Shown: positions 16,206 through 24,544 of the stretch, piece after piece
How the letters are laid out: every line of letters starts with the position of its first letter
How positions within the stretch are numbered: position 1 is the stretch's first letter
Assembly (NCBI GenBank): GCA_947372235.1
Contig: CANBSW010000009.1
Span: forward strand, 1-51,745
DNA from: Chitinophagaceae bacterium
GTDB lineage: Bacteria; Bacteroidota; Bacteroidia; Chitinophagales; Chitinophagaceae
Length of the DNA stretch: 51,745 nucleotides
Reading direction: 5' to 3'
Notes under the pieces: generated by a model
Database searches by the model: none
Seen by the model: only the letters and a program-made list of their open reading frames with translations
What the model was told of the DNA's origin: nothing
Translations under genes and position numbers: made by a program

Positions 16206-16241
16206 AAAAGCCTCATTGTCATTAAAAGCAATGAGGCTTTT
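16206..16241 (+). terminator. Terminator after the acyl-CoA dehydrogenase
   Basis: AAAAGCCTCATTG pairs exactly with CAATGAGGCTTTT around a 10-nt loop, followed by TGCTTTT. Confidence 0.85.
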
Positions 16242-16344
16242 GCTTTTCCTCCTTTTGATTTTCACTCCCTCCTATTGACCGGATACAAAACGATTATTTA
16301 CCGATGGTGAATGAGGATCTGATTTATCTTTTTATCTTCAACAG

Positions 16345-17514
16345 ATGAAGTTTCCATTATTAGCCTGTATTGTTTTGATGGTATGTCAAACAACAGCACA
16401 AACCATTACACCCAATCATATTCTGGTTCGTACAACCGGCAAGCTGCCCGCTTTATCATATGGCCTTGGCGAAGACAGATTGGGGGGTGCCAAAATGGGG
16501 TATATCGATACCAATGTTTTATTGCGGGTGATCGATTCTACCAAAGACATGTATAATGTGCAGTTATCTAAATTTCATACGGCCTATATTGAGAAGACCT
16601 ATTTGAAACCAGACAGTGCACAAAAAGAAAAACCTTTCTATCTCACCAATTCATTCAGTGTAAAAGGAGATTCTACTTTTGATTATGTGGGCATCAGTAT
16701 GGAAGAAAAACTGCCATACAGAAGTTATATGGAGATCAATCCTTCCAAAATTATCATTGACATTTTTGGGGTGCAGAGCAATACCAACTGGATCACACAA
16801 TTGCATTCTTTGAAAGAGATCAAGAATGTGTATTATAATCAGGTAGAAGATGATGTGGTTCGTGTGACAATTGAATTACAACATCGCCAGCATTGGGGTT
16901 ACAGTATTGGCTATAAAGGAAGAAACCTGGTAATAAAAGTAAAACGACAGCCCGAAAAATTAGACTTCAAATATTTAAAGATCGCCATCGATGCTGGTCA
17001 TGGCGGCACCAATGCAGGCACTGGTGGCATACATGCCAGGTACGAAGAAAAATATTACACATTACTTTTTGCCAAAGCATTGGAAAGAGCTTTAAAAAAG
17101 AAAGGTGTGAAAACAGTGATCATGACAAGAACTGCCGATACCACTTTTGATAATAAGGATCGTATCTTATTCCTGCAACAACAGAATCCTGATTTTTTAA
17201 TCAGTCTGCATTTGAATTCGAGTAATAATGCACAGGTGAATGGAACGAGTACTTACTATAAACATATTGGATTTCGTCCGTTAACCTACTCTTTATTGAA
17301 CAGGATGCTTGAATTAAAACTGAACGAATTTGGCAATGTGGGCAATTTCAATTTTGTGTTGAATGCGCCTACTGATTTTGTAAACAGTTTGGTTGAGATC
17401 GCGTTTATGAGTAATGAGGAGGATGAAAAGAAAGTGCTGAAAGCACAGTTTCAGGAAGATGTAGCGAAGAAACTGGTGTTGGGGATTGGGGATTGGCTGA
17501 AGGCTGTGAAATAA
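16345..17514 (+). CDS. N-acetylmuramoyl-L-alanine amidase (Amidase_3) with AMIN-like domain
   Basis: A protein of 389 residues. The signal peptide is MKFPLLACIVLMVCQTTAQ. Residues about 30-90 resemble an SH3-like/leader domain. Residues 110-200 resemble an AMIN-type envelope-targeting domain (YMEINPSKIIIDIFGV). Residues 210-389 are an Amidase_3 zinc hydrolase: IAIDAGHGGTNAG with the first zinc histidine near 219, the metal glutamate in RYEEKYY, SLHLNSS with the second histidine near 288, and the catalytic glutamate in LVEIAFMSN near 352. It cleaves the amide bond between MurNAc and the stem peptide during cell separation. It appears to be a single-gene unit. Confidence 0.9.
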   Translation: MKFPLLACIVLMVCQTTAQTITPNHILVRTTGKLPALSYGLGEDRLGGAKMGYIDTNVLLRVIDSTKDMYNVQLSKFHTAYIEKTYLKPDSAQKEKPFYLTNSFSVKGDSTFDYVGISMEEKLPYRSYMEINPSKIIIDIFGVQSNTNWITQLHSLKEIKNVYYNQVEDDVVRVTIELQHRQHWGYSIGYKGRNLVIKVKRQPEKLDFKYLKIAIDAGHGGTNAGTGGIHARYEEKYYTLLFAKALERALKKKGVKTVIMTRTADTTFDNKDRILFLQQQNPDFLISLHLNSSNNAQVNGTSTYYKHIGFRPLTYSLLNRMLELKLNEFGNVGNFNFVLNAPTDFVNSLVEIAFMSNEEDEKKVLKAQFQEDVAKKLVLGIGDWLKAVK

Positions 17515-17530
17515 GTTTGAGTAGAAAATA

Positions 17531-17594
17531 TTGCCACAGATGACACAGATTTCCACAGATTTTTTTCTGTGATAATCTGTGTCATCTGTGGCAA
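17531..17594. repeat. CACAGAT-type intergenic palindrome, copy 2
   Basis: TTGCCACAGATGACACAGAT and its complement form a near-perfect hairpin between two convergent genes. Confidence 0.9.
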
Positions 17595-17600
17595 TAAAAA

Positions 17601-19754
17601 TTAATGCTTGATATACCTCTCAAAAAACTCCATCGTTCTCAACATCTGATCAATACGTTGACGGTTGTTGCCGCTTCTGGTTAGTTCGTGTGTGCCGCCT
17701 GGGTGACGAACATATTCCACTGTTCTCCCTAATATTTTCAAACTTCTGTATAACATCTCACCCTGTATCACTCCCGTTCTCAAATCATTTTCTCCGTGAA
17801 AAATAATGTAGGGAGTATAAATATTCTGCACATAGGTAATCGGCGATTCGCGGAGGATATTGGCTTTGGTTGCTGCTTCCCATGGATAGCCGCCAAAATA
17901 ATTAGGCACCAGTCTCCATGCATTGCCTTCTCCAAAAAAGGTTCCCAGATCATACACACCACGCTGCGAGCAGGCGGCTTTAAAACGTTGATCGTGGCCA
18001 ACAATCCAGGCTACTAAATAACCTGCGTAAGAACCACCAGTAACGGTAAGTTTAGATGTATCTATAAAACCTGCTTCACCGGCTTTGTCTAAAGAAGTTA
18101 ATACATCCGATGTTGGCCCTGTGCCCCAATCATTCATATTGGCACGCAAAAAATCTGAGCCATAACCACCGGAACCCCTTGGATTGCCATATACCACCAC
18201 ATATCCTTTGGCACAATAGTATTGAAACTCGTGCCACATGCTGCTTTCACCGGGGCCCCACATGGCTGTTGGTCCGCCGTGGATATCGAGTATGGTTGGA
18301 TATTTTTTACCTGCTTCATAGTTGGCAGGTTTCATTACCCAGTATTCAACGGTTAATCCTTTTTCATTCACAAAGGTTTTCTTTTCAGGAAAGACCAGTT
18401 TTTTGTTTTTGATCCAGTCTGCATTAAAACTGCTGATGCGTGTTGCATTTTTACCAGCTGCATCAGATGCATACAATTCAAACGGATTGGCTACTTCTGT
18501 TTTTACAAAGACGAGTTTATTATTACGCAGATCAAAACTGCTGATACCGGAATTTACATCTGATAAAGCTTCTACCTGTTTTGTTTTTACATCGGCCCTG
18601 TAAACAGGTGCTCCACCATTGCTTTGTGCAGCGAAGTAGATATATTTTTCATCATTACTCCAAATGATGTTGGCTTTGTTTCTATCAAAGGGAATCGTAA
18701 TGGCATCTTTAAAACTTCCATTGATCGGCATCACAGCCAATGCCGGAATATCTACAAAAGAAGTATTACCATATTGAAATGCCAGCCATTTACCGGATGG
18801 AGAAATTTTGGCGCTATTGAAAATTTTGCCTTCTTCGCCCAGAATTTTTTTCGGGCTATTGCCATTCACATCTACAATGAAAATTTCGCTTTCCAGTGAG
18901 CGGTCCGGATGTTGGCTATCATCTGCATCACCGGTAATGATGACTTGTTTCCCATCGGGCATAAATTCTGCCCCGTTAAACCGATAAAATCCATGGGTAA
19001 CTGCAAGTGGCGTTGCTCCGGCTTCTACTTTCACTACAAAAAAATGATTGAAAGACATTTCCGAACTGGTAGTAGATTCTTCCTGGAAATTGAGTTTGTT
19101 GATCACTTTGGCTTTCTTATCGTTCGCATTGTTTTCGAGATAAGCCCTGATCTCCTCCAGGTTACCATCCGGATCGGGTTTTGCAGTAGTAGCGATCAGC
19201 TGAGTATTTTTTTCAAATCCCGGTTTTTCATAGGGCCATTTAGGGATTTCCTTGTTAGGATTCAGATCCGCATCTTTCAATAACTCCTTCAAAGTAATGC
19301 TCGAAGAAAACAGGATCTGCTTTCCATCCGGACTCCATTTGGGACCTGCTGCTCCGTATTTGAATTTGGTTAACTGCATCGGCTCCCCACCATCAAATGA
19401 TAAAACAAAAATCTGCGGCTTACTATCCACAGCTCTTACAAAAGCCAATTGTTTTCCATCGGGGCTCCATGCAGGTTGTGAAGCGGCTTCTTTGGTAGTT
19501 AGTGCTTTGGGTGCGGCAGAGCCGTCGGTTGGCACTATATAGATCTGGTTTGAGTATTTGAACTCCCATTTAAGATCTCCATCGGGTTCAATATTATTAA
19601 CTACAAAAGCGGCTTTACTGCCGTCCGGGTTAATGGTAACGCCGCTGATCTGTTTAATTTTCAGCATATCCGTTACTTTGATCAATTCATTGCCATTCTG
19701 GGCAAACACAACAGTTGCCATACAAATGGCGAGGAGGAGGAATATTTTCTTCAT
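17601..19754 (-). CDS. Secreted S9 prolyl-oligopeptidase-family peptidase
   Basis: A protein of 717 residues with signal peptide MKKIFLLLAICMATVVFAQ. The first 430 residues carry TolB/WD40-like propeller repeats (SQPAWSPDGKQLAFVR, GPKWSPDGKQILFSS, AKISPSGKWLAFQYG). The C-terminal 270 residues are the peptidase S9 catalytic domain: HGGPTAMWG oxyanion region, TGGSYAGYLVAW with the serine near residue 573, IFHGENDLRTGV with the aspartate near 653 and GGTHELTRSG with the histidine near 688. This order (propeller, then hydrolase) is that of acylaminoacyl-peptidase/dipeptidyl-peptidase relatives, which cut short peptides. It probably acts in the periplasm or at the surface. It is monocistronic between palindromes. 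Confidence 0.92.
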   Translation of the reverse strand: MKKIFLLLAICMATVVFAQNGNELIKVTDMLKIKQISGVTINPDGSKAAFVVNNIEPDGDLKWEFKYSNQIYIVPTDGSAAPKALTTKEAASQPAWSPDGKQLAFVRAVDSKPQIFVLSFDGGEPMQLTKFKYGAAGPKWSPDGKQILFSSSITLKELLKDADLNPNKEIPKWPYEKPGFEKNTQLIATTAKPDPDGNLEEIRAYLENNANDKKAKVINKLNFQEESTTSSEMSFNHFFVVKVEAGATPLAVTHGFYRFNGAEFMPDGKQVIITGDADDSQHPDRSLESEIFIVDVNGNSPKKILGEEGKIFNSAKISPSGKWLAFQYGNTSFVDIPALAVMPINGSFKDAITIPFDRNKANIIWSNDEKYIYFAAQSNGGAPVYRADVKTKQVEALSDVNSGISSFDLRNNKLVFVKTEVANPFELYASDAAGKNATRISSFNADWIKNKKLVFPEKKTFVNEKGLTVEYWVMKPANYEAGKKYPTILDIHGGPTAMWGPGESSMWHEFQYYCAKGYVVVYGNPRGSGGYGSDFLRANMNDWGTGPTSDVLTSLDKAGEAGFIDTSKLTVTGGSYAGYLVAWIVGHDQRFKAACSQRGVYDLGTFFGEGNAWRLVPNYFGGYPWEAATKANILRESPITYVQNIYTPYIIFHGENDLRTGVIQGEMLYRSLKILGRTVEYVRHPGGTHELTRSGNNRQRIDQMLRTMEFFERYIKH

Positions 19755-19794
19755 AAGAATAGTTTGTTGAGGGAAAATACAAAGAAATGAGGAG

Positions 19795-20063
19795 TTTGGG
19801 GATTAGGTAATTTGGTAAATGGGTAATTAGTAGTGGGATAGTCGCTTTATGATAAACCGACTCGAAGTGTTCGAAAGATTTAAAAAGATGCAATGAATCA
19901 GAGGTAAGAACAGCCGATCGATATTTTTTCGCCACAGATTCACAGATTTTATTGAGAAAATCTGTGAATCTGTGGCGATTTTATTTCTTCTGAACAGTTC
20001 TTATAAACCAACCATTCCCGAATCACCATTTACCCATTCACCCAATCCTCAAATCCCTAATTT
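19795..20063. repeat. Large outer inverted repeat around copy 3 of the CACAGAT palindrome
   Basis: The left arm near 19795-19835 (TTGGGGATTAGGTAA, TTTGGTAAATGGGTAATT) and the right arm near 20020-20063 (ACCATTTACCCATTCACCC, AATCCTCAAATCCCTAA) are partly complementary. They enclose the CACAGAT hairpin, another case of nesting. Confidence 0.6.
19930..19977. repeat. CACAGAT-type intergenic palindrome, copy 3
   Basis: CGCCACAGATTCACAGATTT and its complement pair fully around ATTGAG. It lies between divergent genes, so a terminator role is unlikely. Confidence 0.9.
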
Positions 20064-20083
20064 TACCTCCAAAAACCCAAAAT

Positions 20084-20431
20084 ATGAGCCCATTAGTATC
20101 AGAATTCAATAATTACCGGGAAAAAATGAATGAAGTGATCCTGAGCAAGAACAATTTGGTGATGAAACGCCTCTGGAACCTGGATACCAATACCTATGAG
20201 GAAGGCGCTCTCGACAAAAAGACCAAAGAAATGCTGGGATTGGTAGCCAGTATGGTTTTGCGCTGCGATGACTGCATCAAATACCACCTTGGCAAGAGCC
20301 ATGAACTGGGCATAAATACCGAAGAAATGTATGAGATCTTTGCCGTGGCCAATATTGTAGGCGGCACCATTGTGATACCCCATACTAGGAGGGCGGCTGA
20401 ATATTGGGAAGAACTGCAGGCAAATAAGTAG
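20084..20431 (+). CDS. Carboxymuconolactone decarboxylase/AhpD-like protein
   Basis: A protein of 115 residues with the CMD-domain core: helix LDKKTKEMLGLVASMVLRCD, the redox pair RCDDCIKYHLGKS (CxxC followed by H, as in AhpD) and a closing helix EMYEIFAVANIVGGTIVIPH. AhpD-type proteins are small disulfide reductases or peroxidase helpers; many CMD proteins with CxxCxxxH belong to that side rather than to decarboxylases. It lies 95 bp before the 2-oxoacid:ferredoxin oxidoreductase beta gene, separated by an AT-rich hairpin, so a shared transcript is possible but not shown. Confidence 0.85.
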   Translation: MSPLVSEFNNYREKMNEVILSKNNLVMKRLWNLDTNTYEEGALDKKTKEMLGLVASMVLRCDDCIKYHLGKSHELGINTEEMYEIFAVANIVGGTIVIPHTRRAAEYWEELQANK

Positions 20432-20432
20432 A

Positions 20433-20508
20433 AATTAAAAATTAGTAATTAATAATTAGTATTTATTCGGGATATTTGCACCCAATTATTAATTTTTAAT
20501 TGCTAATT
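20433..20508. repeat. AATTAAAAATTAGT-type intergenic hairpin
   Basis: The left arm AATTAAAAATTAGTAATTAA... (from 20433) pairs with ...TTAATTTTTAATTGCTAATT (to 20508), within the spacer of two same-strand genes. Confidence 0.65.
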
Positions 20509-20525
20509 GTCAATCATAATACGCC

Positions 20526-21566
20526 ATGTCAGAAACACTAACACAAGCGGTACCTCTTTTAACAGCTAAGGATTTTGCAACAGATCAGGAAGTACGCTGG
20601 TGCCCGGGTTGTGGAGATTATTCTATTCTTGCCCAGGTGCAGAAAGTAATGCCCTCTATCGGAATTCCCAAAGAAAACATTGTGATCATCAGTGGTATCG
20701 GTTGTAGCAGCCGTTTTCCGTATTATATGAATACCTATGGAATGCACAGCATTCACGGGCGTGCAACAGCGGTGGCCAGTGGTTTAAAAGCCAGCAGACC
20801 CGAACTGAGTGTTTGGATCGTTACCGGTGATGGTGATGGACTAAGTATTGGTGGTAACCATACCATTCATTTGCTGCGCAGAAATTTAGACGTGAATGTA
20901 TTGTTGTTCAATAACCAGATCTATGGTTTAACCAAAGGACAATACTCTCCTACTTCAGAAACCAATAAGGTTACCAAGAGTACTCCTTTCGGAAGTATCG
21001 ACCATCCGTTCAATCCATTGGCATTGGCGATGGGAGCAGATGCCACTTTTATTGCACGGAGTATGGACCGTGATCCTAAGCATCTGCAGGCGATGCTTAC
21101 GAGATCATACCAGCACAAAGGTTCTTCCTTTCTTGAGATCTATCAGAACTGTAACATCTTTAACGATGGTGCATTTGAAATATTTACCGAAAAAGCTACC
21201 AAGCCTGAAGAAGCTTTGTTTTTAGAGCATGGCAAACCATTGGTGTTTGGTGCGGCACAAAACAAGGGTATTAAATTAGACGGCTTAAAACCGGTTGTGG
21301 TTGAATTAGGGAATGGTGTAACTGCCGATGACCTTTGGATACATGATGATAAGGATTTTTACAAGGCACAAACACTGGTTCGCATGTTTGATGACCCTGC
21401 AAAATCAGGTGGTCATTTCCCTCGTCCGTTTGGGGTGTTCTATGAGAACGACAGACCTTGTTATGAAGATATGATGGCTTTACAGATCGAAGAAACCATT
21501 GCCACCAAAGGAAAAGGCAACCTGGATAAACTGATCCGTGGTAAAGAAGTGTGGGAGATTGTGTAA
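20526..21566 (+). CDS. korB: 2-oxoacid:ferredoxin oxidoreductase, beta subunit
   Basis: A protein of 346 residues. VRWCPGCGDYSILAQ near residue 25 and GCSSRFPYYMNTYGMHSIHG are typical of the beta subunit of 2-oxoglutarate (or 2-oxoacid):ferredoxin oxidoreductase. The thiamine diphosphate motif begins at GDGDG (about residue 101) with NHTIHLLRRNLDVN and NNQIYGLTKGQYSPTS. It decarboxylates the 2-oxoacid to acyl-CoA while passing electrons to ferredoxin, together with an alpha subunit that is usually encoded directly upstream. Here upstream is the AhpD-like gene and downstream is a terminator, so the alpha gene must be elsewhere. Substrate preference (2-oxoglutarate is the best guess) is inference. 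Confidence 0.9.
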   Translation: MSETLTQAVPLLTAKDFATDQEVRWCPGCGDYSILAQVQKVMPSIGIPKENIVIISGIGCSSRFPYYMNTYGMHSIHGRATAVASGLKASRPELSVWIVTGDGDGLSIGGNHTIHLLRRNLDVNVLLFNNQIYGLTKGQYSPTSETNKVTKSTPFGSIDHPFNPLALAMGADATFIARSMDRDPKHLQAMLTRSYQHKGSSFLEIYQNCNIFNDGAFEIFTEKATKPEEALFLEHGKPLVFGAAQNKGIKLDGLKPVVVELGNGVTADDLWIHDDKDFYKAQTLVRMFDDPAKSGGHFPRPFGVFYENDRPCYEDMMALQIEETIATKGKGNLDKLIRGKEVWEIV

Positions 21567-21594
21567 TAGAAATAAAAATCACTATACCATACAT

Positions 21595-21626
21595 AACCCC
21601 CTTACAACTAATATTGTAAGGGGGTT
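21595..21626. terminator. Bidirectional terminator
   Basis: AACCCCCTTACAA pairs exactly with TTGTAAGGGGGTT around CTAATA, followed by ATTTTTAT. It ends the korB transcript. Confidence 0.9.
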
Positions 21627-21667
21627 ATTTTTATATAATTACCTACATATTGACACTGGTAAAATCA

Positions 21668-21844
21668 TCATTGACCTACCGGTTTAAATTTGCTTTCTTT
21701 CATTTTCTTTTGAATCTACTCTTTCAGTTCCACGAAACTCATGTTTTGAGTTTCTGAACTTACTTTCTCTCTAATCTCACGCATCATTTTCACTGCGTCA
21801 AAAGTTTTTTCCTGTTTACTCTTTTCTATACTGAATAAGGTCTT
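21668..21844 (-). pseudogene. Broken antitoxin-like small gene
   Basis: On the minus strand the frame reads KTLFSIEKSKQEKTFDAVKM, then MREIREKVSSETQNMSFVEL and KE. It is interrupted by a TAG (21718-21716) and continues IQKKMKESKFKPVGQ to a TGA at 21668. The TFDAVKMMREIR pattern resembles small proteins paired with PIN toxins in Bacteroidota. No ATG is present where expected; a CTA occupies that position. It overlaps the end of the PIN frame by a few codons. Confidence 0.5.
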
Positions 21845-22279
21845 TAGGGCTTCTGATTTCTATACTTTGATAACCTAAACTTATATTTACCGAATTATAA
21901 CCATTAATTCTGTCCAGATTTACTATATGTTTAAAATTCCAACTCGCCAATACGTCTACTTTATGAACAGTTGCTAACGCAATATGTCTGCAATCTTCTA
22001 AACTCGTTTTTCCAATTATTTTTTTCGATATATAAGCATCTGCAAGTTTTATTACTTCTTCAGTTAATGCCACACGTTCAAACTTATCAGGAGAATATTG
22101 GTATAGCAACTCGCTTACGTTTTTAGGTGCATTATTTAATTCAATATCAAGTAAATCCGACACTACAAAAACCCTTAGCTATCTTCAAGTTTTCTAAAAA
22201 GTAATTTAGTTGCTTCTTTGAATTTATCATCGAAGTATCCTCCCACTACGGAAGTATCAATGTAAATCCTTTGTTTCAT
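21816..22279 (-). pseudogene. Frameshifted PIN-domain toxin (VapC-like)
   Basis: The minus-strand ATG at 22279 opens MKQRIYIDTSVVGGYFDDKF, the first acidic motif of PIN nucleases, and stops after 34 codons at 22175. The next frame, starting around 22168, continues VVSDLLDIELNNAPKNV and ends with DCRHIALATVHKVDVLASWN, the second acidic and C-terminal PIN motifs. One extra base near 22178 would join both halves into a protein of about 154 residues. This is either a decayed toxin, a sequencing error, or a frameshift site. PIN proteins are metal-dependent RNases, often toxin halves of toxin-antitoxin pairs. Confidence 0.72.
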
Positions 22280-22428
22280 TGATCACTAAATTTACAAAAA
22301 ATCACTAATCTTATCATAACGATTATTTTTATAACTCTTAAATGAGGTTCAATTATGGTAAATGGAGTTTTTTTTATTCTGCAAGCAATTGATATTTAAG
22401 GTATTTAGATATTATTTACTACTTTTCT

Positions 22429-23085
22429 TTACAATTTCACTATCTCATTCCGCAAAGCAAACAACACCAACCCAATGCGCGAAGTCACTTTCAATTTTTC
22501 AAACAAGGTATCACGGTAGCCATCTACCGTTCTTGGGCTTAAGTACATATCAGTTGCTATTTCTTTGTACGATTTATCGGTGCATAACCAGCGCAGAAAT
22601 TCTTTTTCGCGTTCGGTTAGTTCCAGCGCCACCTGTTTTTCATTTTCTTCTGCCTGTTCAGGGCTACCGTTGATAGAATGCATCAGGTTTTTATACAGGA
22701 TATCATTGATGTACATGCCACGGTTAGAAACATCATCGAGGGCCTGTTTCAGGTCTTCAATTTCTGTATCTTTTAATAAATACCCTTTGGCACCGTTACG
22801 CAGCATTTGAATGATGGTTCGCTCATCATTCAACATGCTTAGTGCAATCACTTTCATATCGGGATGGTTATCTCTAACCCATAATGCGGTTTCAAAACCA
22901 TTCATCAGAGGCATGGTTACATCCATGATCACTATATTGGGCAGGTTATCGGGATCGAGGAGTTTAATGAAATGCCGGCCATTATTGGCAGTGAACAATA
23001 CTTCATACTCTTTAAATAAACCGATCATTTTGGCAAGTGCATCGCGAAGTAATGCATGGTCGTCAATTAAAACTACTTTTCTCAT
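22429..23085 (-). CDS. NarL/FixJ (LuxR-type) response regulator
   Basis: A protein of 218 residues. The receiver domain (residues 1-120) has the acidic pocket in VVLIDDHALL, the phosphorylated aspartate near residue 52 in IVIMDVTMPLMNGFE, the switch residue in VIALSMLND and the lysine in KGYLLKDTE. A LuxR-type helix-turn-helix follows at about 150-212 (LTEREKEFLRWLCTDKSYKE, IATDMYLSPRTVDGYRDTLF). This is a two-component output regulator; in Bacteroidota the partner is often a TPR-containing histidine kinase, but none is adjacent here. A monocistronic, orphan regulator. Confidence 0.92.
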   Translation of the reverse strand: MRKVVLIDDHALLRDALAKMIGLFKEYEVLFTANNGRHFIKLLDPDNLPNIVIMDVTMPLMNGFETALWVRDNHPDMKVIALSMLNDERTIIQMLRNGAKGYLLKDTEIEDLKQALDDVSNRGMYINDILYKNLMHSINGSPEQAEENEKQVALELTEREKEFLRWLCTDKSYKEIATDMYLSPRTVDGYRDTLFEKLKVTSRIGLVLFALRNEIVKL

Positions 23086-23098
23086 AACTCAGTTTTAG

Positions 23099-23360
23099 AG
23101 CTGCCAAATTGTGCTTTTTGTTTGATATAAACTACCGTTAAAACACCCTTTTTATTAGGGTAGAAGCTACCTTGTTCGAAAAGTTATGGCTTTTTAGTTT
23201 TGTGTTATGAGGAGAGAGTGAAGAACACTTTTTCTCATACACAGTTTTCACAGGGGGTTACAAACAAACAGAAGGCGGCACAAGGCCGCCTTACTTTTTT
23301 ATCATTGATCAATGTCTTTTGTTTTAAAACAAGAAAGTCATTGTGTAAATAATAACTTCT
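23099..23360. other. Intergenic region with a plus-strand terminator
   Basis: No gene is seen. It separates the divergently placed response regulator and the GC-rich segment. A strong hairpin with U-tail lies at 23272-23298 on the plus strand although no plus-strand gene precedes it, which hints at a small transcript from this gap. Confidence 0.45.
23272..23300 (+). terminator. Orphan rho-independent terminator
   Basis: AAGGCGGC pairs with GCCGCCTT around ACAAG and is followed by ACTTTTTT. The orientation is plus; no annotated plus-strand gene lies within 1.6 kb upstream. Confidence 0.75.
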
Positions 23361-23520
23361 TGCCATGGGGGGCTCTTGTCGCTCTCGGCCGCTGGGCCCC
23401 GTTCCTCTTACCGGACTGCTTTGGCCTCTTCCAAAATGTGCTGCGCATCATTTTGGATGCCTGCGCCTTCGCTTGGCACCGAACCCAAAGAGATTCCGTC
23501 CACAGGAACTGATTAGGGAT
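23361..23520. other. GC-rich, structured non-coding segment
   Basis: Markedly GC-richer than its surroundings. It holds possible stems GGGGC/GCCCC around 23369-23400 and a perfect CCAAAATG/CATTTTGG hairpin at about 23432-23457. Frames on both strands give arginine- and tryptophan-rich text without a ribosome site, so I do not call a gene. It may be an RNA gene or repeat. Confidence 0.4.
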
Positions 23521-23576
23521 TTTTCATACTAGCATTGTTGAAGAGTCACTTCATAAATATTATAATAAATACACAA

Positions 23577-24503
23577 TTATTCAATAAATAAATTGGGGGT
23601 GATTCTGGCAAATAAGGAATCGGTGATAAATACAATCTTTTTTAGTTCATCAATTGATTTGAAAGGCCCATATTGCTGCCGGTAAACCACGATTGATCTT
23701 GCTATTGCATCAGTTATTCCGACTTTCATTTTAAGATCATAGGCAGATGCTTTGTTTACATTTAATTTAGGGATGTTTGTTGTTACATTGTTTTTTAAAT
23801 ACGGACTGATGACAGTAAACACGGAATCGCTGATCCCATATGTTTTGTGAACCTGTTCGGTTGATGTAAAACCACCAATCTTTTCGCGAAACCTTATGAT
23901 CCTGTTTGCCAATACTTCACCTATTCCGGGGAGGGATTGCCATTCTTCTGCGGTTGCGGCATTGATATCGATCTGGATCGGTTGTTTTTTGTTTGAAGTT
24001 TGGGGTTTAAAGTTTTGAGTTGGATTGATTTTCGGATTAAATGTTGTTACTGTTTCTGTTATTTGCACGAATGGCAATAATGCATCGGCATCTGCTTTTT
24101 TAAATCCCCAAATTTTTCGGATGTCTTCTGCCGCTCGGAATTTGCCGCCTTTATTACGGTAATTAAGAATGGTTTTGATGGTTTTGTCTGAAACTCCCAA
24201 CTGTTTCCAACCCTCTCCTGAAACAATGTTAGGGTCAAAATAAAAAAGTTTGCGTGGCACACTATTTTCGGGAGCCGATGTGTTTACAAAAACTGTATTT
24301 CTCTCCAAACTATCACGCGGTTCATCTGCATTTTTATTGTGTGCCAGGAAATTTTGTAGCGCCTTATTCACCAATGGTGGCCTGGGTTTTACAGCATAGA
24401 AATACGGGGCAACAATAAATGCTGCCATTAACAACAGTAAAATAATTACTGCCACACGTTCCTTCTTCCCGAAGGTAAAATAGTCTTTGATGATCCTTTT
24501 CAT
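23577..24503 (-). CDS. Helix-hairpin-helix (ComEA-like) membrane-anchored protein
   Basis: A protein of 308 residues. An N-terminal transmembrane segment (VAVIILLLLMAAFIVAPYFY) is followed by three helix-hairpin-helix units. One is at about 110-150 (GVSDKTIKTILNYRNKGGKF), one at about 178-230 (INAATAEEWQSLPGIGEVLA, where LPGIGEVLANRII is the canonical GIG hairpin) and one at about 245-300 (LNVNKASAYDLKMKVGITDA). Such proteins bind DNA, and ComEA relatives act as periplasmic DNA receptors in uptake. Residues about 160-171 (NPTQNFKPQTSNKKQ) are encoded by an interspersed TTTGGGG-type repeat and look like an acquired linker. Confidence 0.85.
   Translation of the reverse strand: MKRIIKDYFTFGKKERVAVIILLLLMAAFIVAPYFYAVKPRPPLVNKALQNFLAHNKNADEPRDSLERNTVFVNTSAPENSVPRKLFYFDPNIVSGEGWKQLGVSDKTIKTILNYRNKGGKFRAAEDIRKIWGFKKADADALLPFVQITETVTTFNPKINPTQNFKPQTSNKKQPIQIDINAATAEEWQSLPGIGEVLANRIIRFREKIGGFTSTEQVHKTYGISDSVFTVISPYLKNNVTTNIPKLNVNKASAYDLKMKVGITDAIARSIVVYRQQYGPFKSIDELKKIVFITDSLFARITPNLFIE
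23991..24022. repeat. TTTGGGG-family repeat inside the HhH gene
   Basis: GTTTGAAGTTTGGGGTTTAA followed by AGTTTTGAGTTGG. The same words occur in the spacer before porX (27342-27374) and inside an M23 peptidase gene (47861-47892). Confidence 0.75.
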
Positions 24504-24544
24504 ACCGTAACTTTTTAAGGGTTCGTGTAATCAAAGGAGGTTAC

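Noticed and set aside
23312-23512. Protein-coding gene of 66 codons
   Set aside because: It starts in AT-rich sequence and crosses the GC-rich structured block; the composition is unlike neighbouring proteins and no ribosome site is seen.
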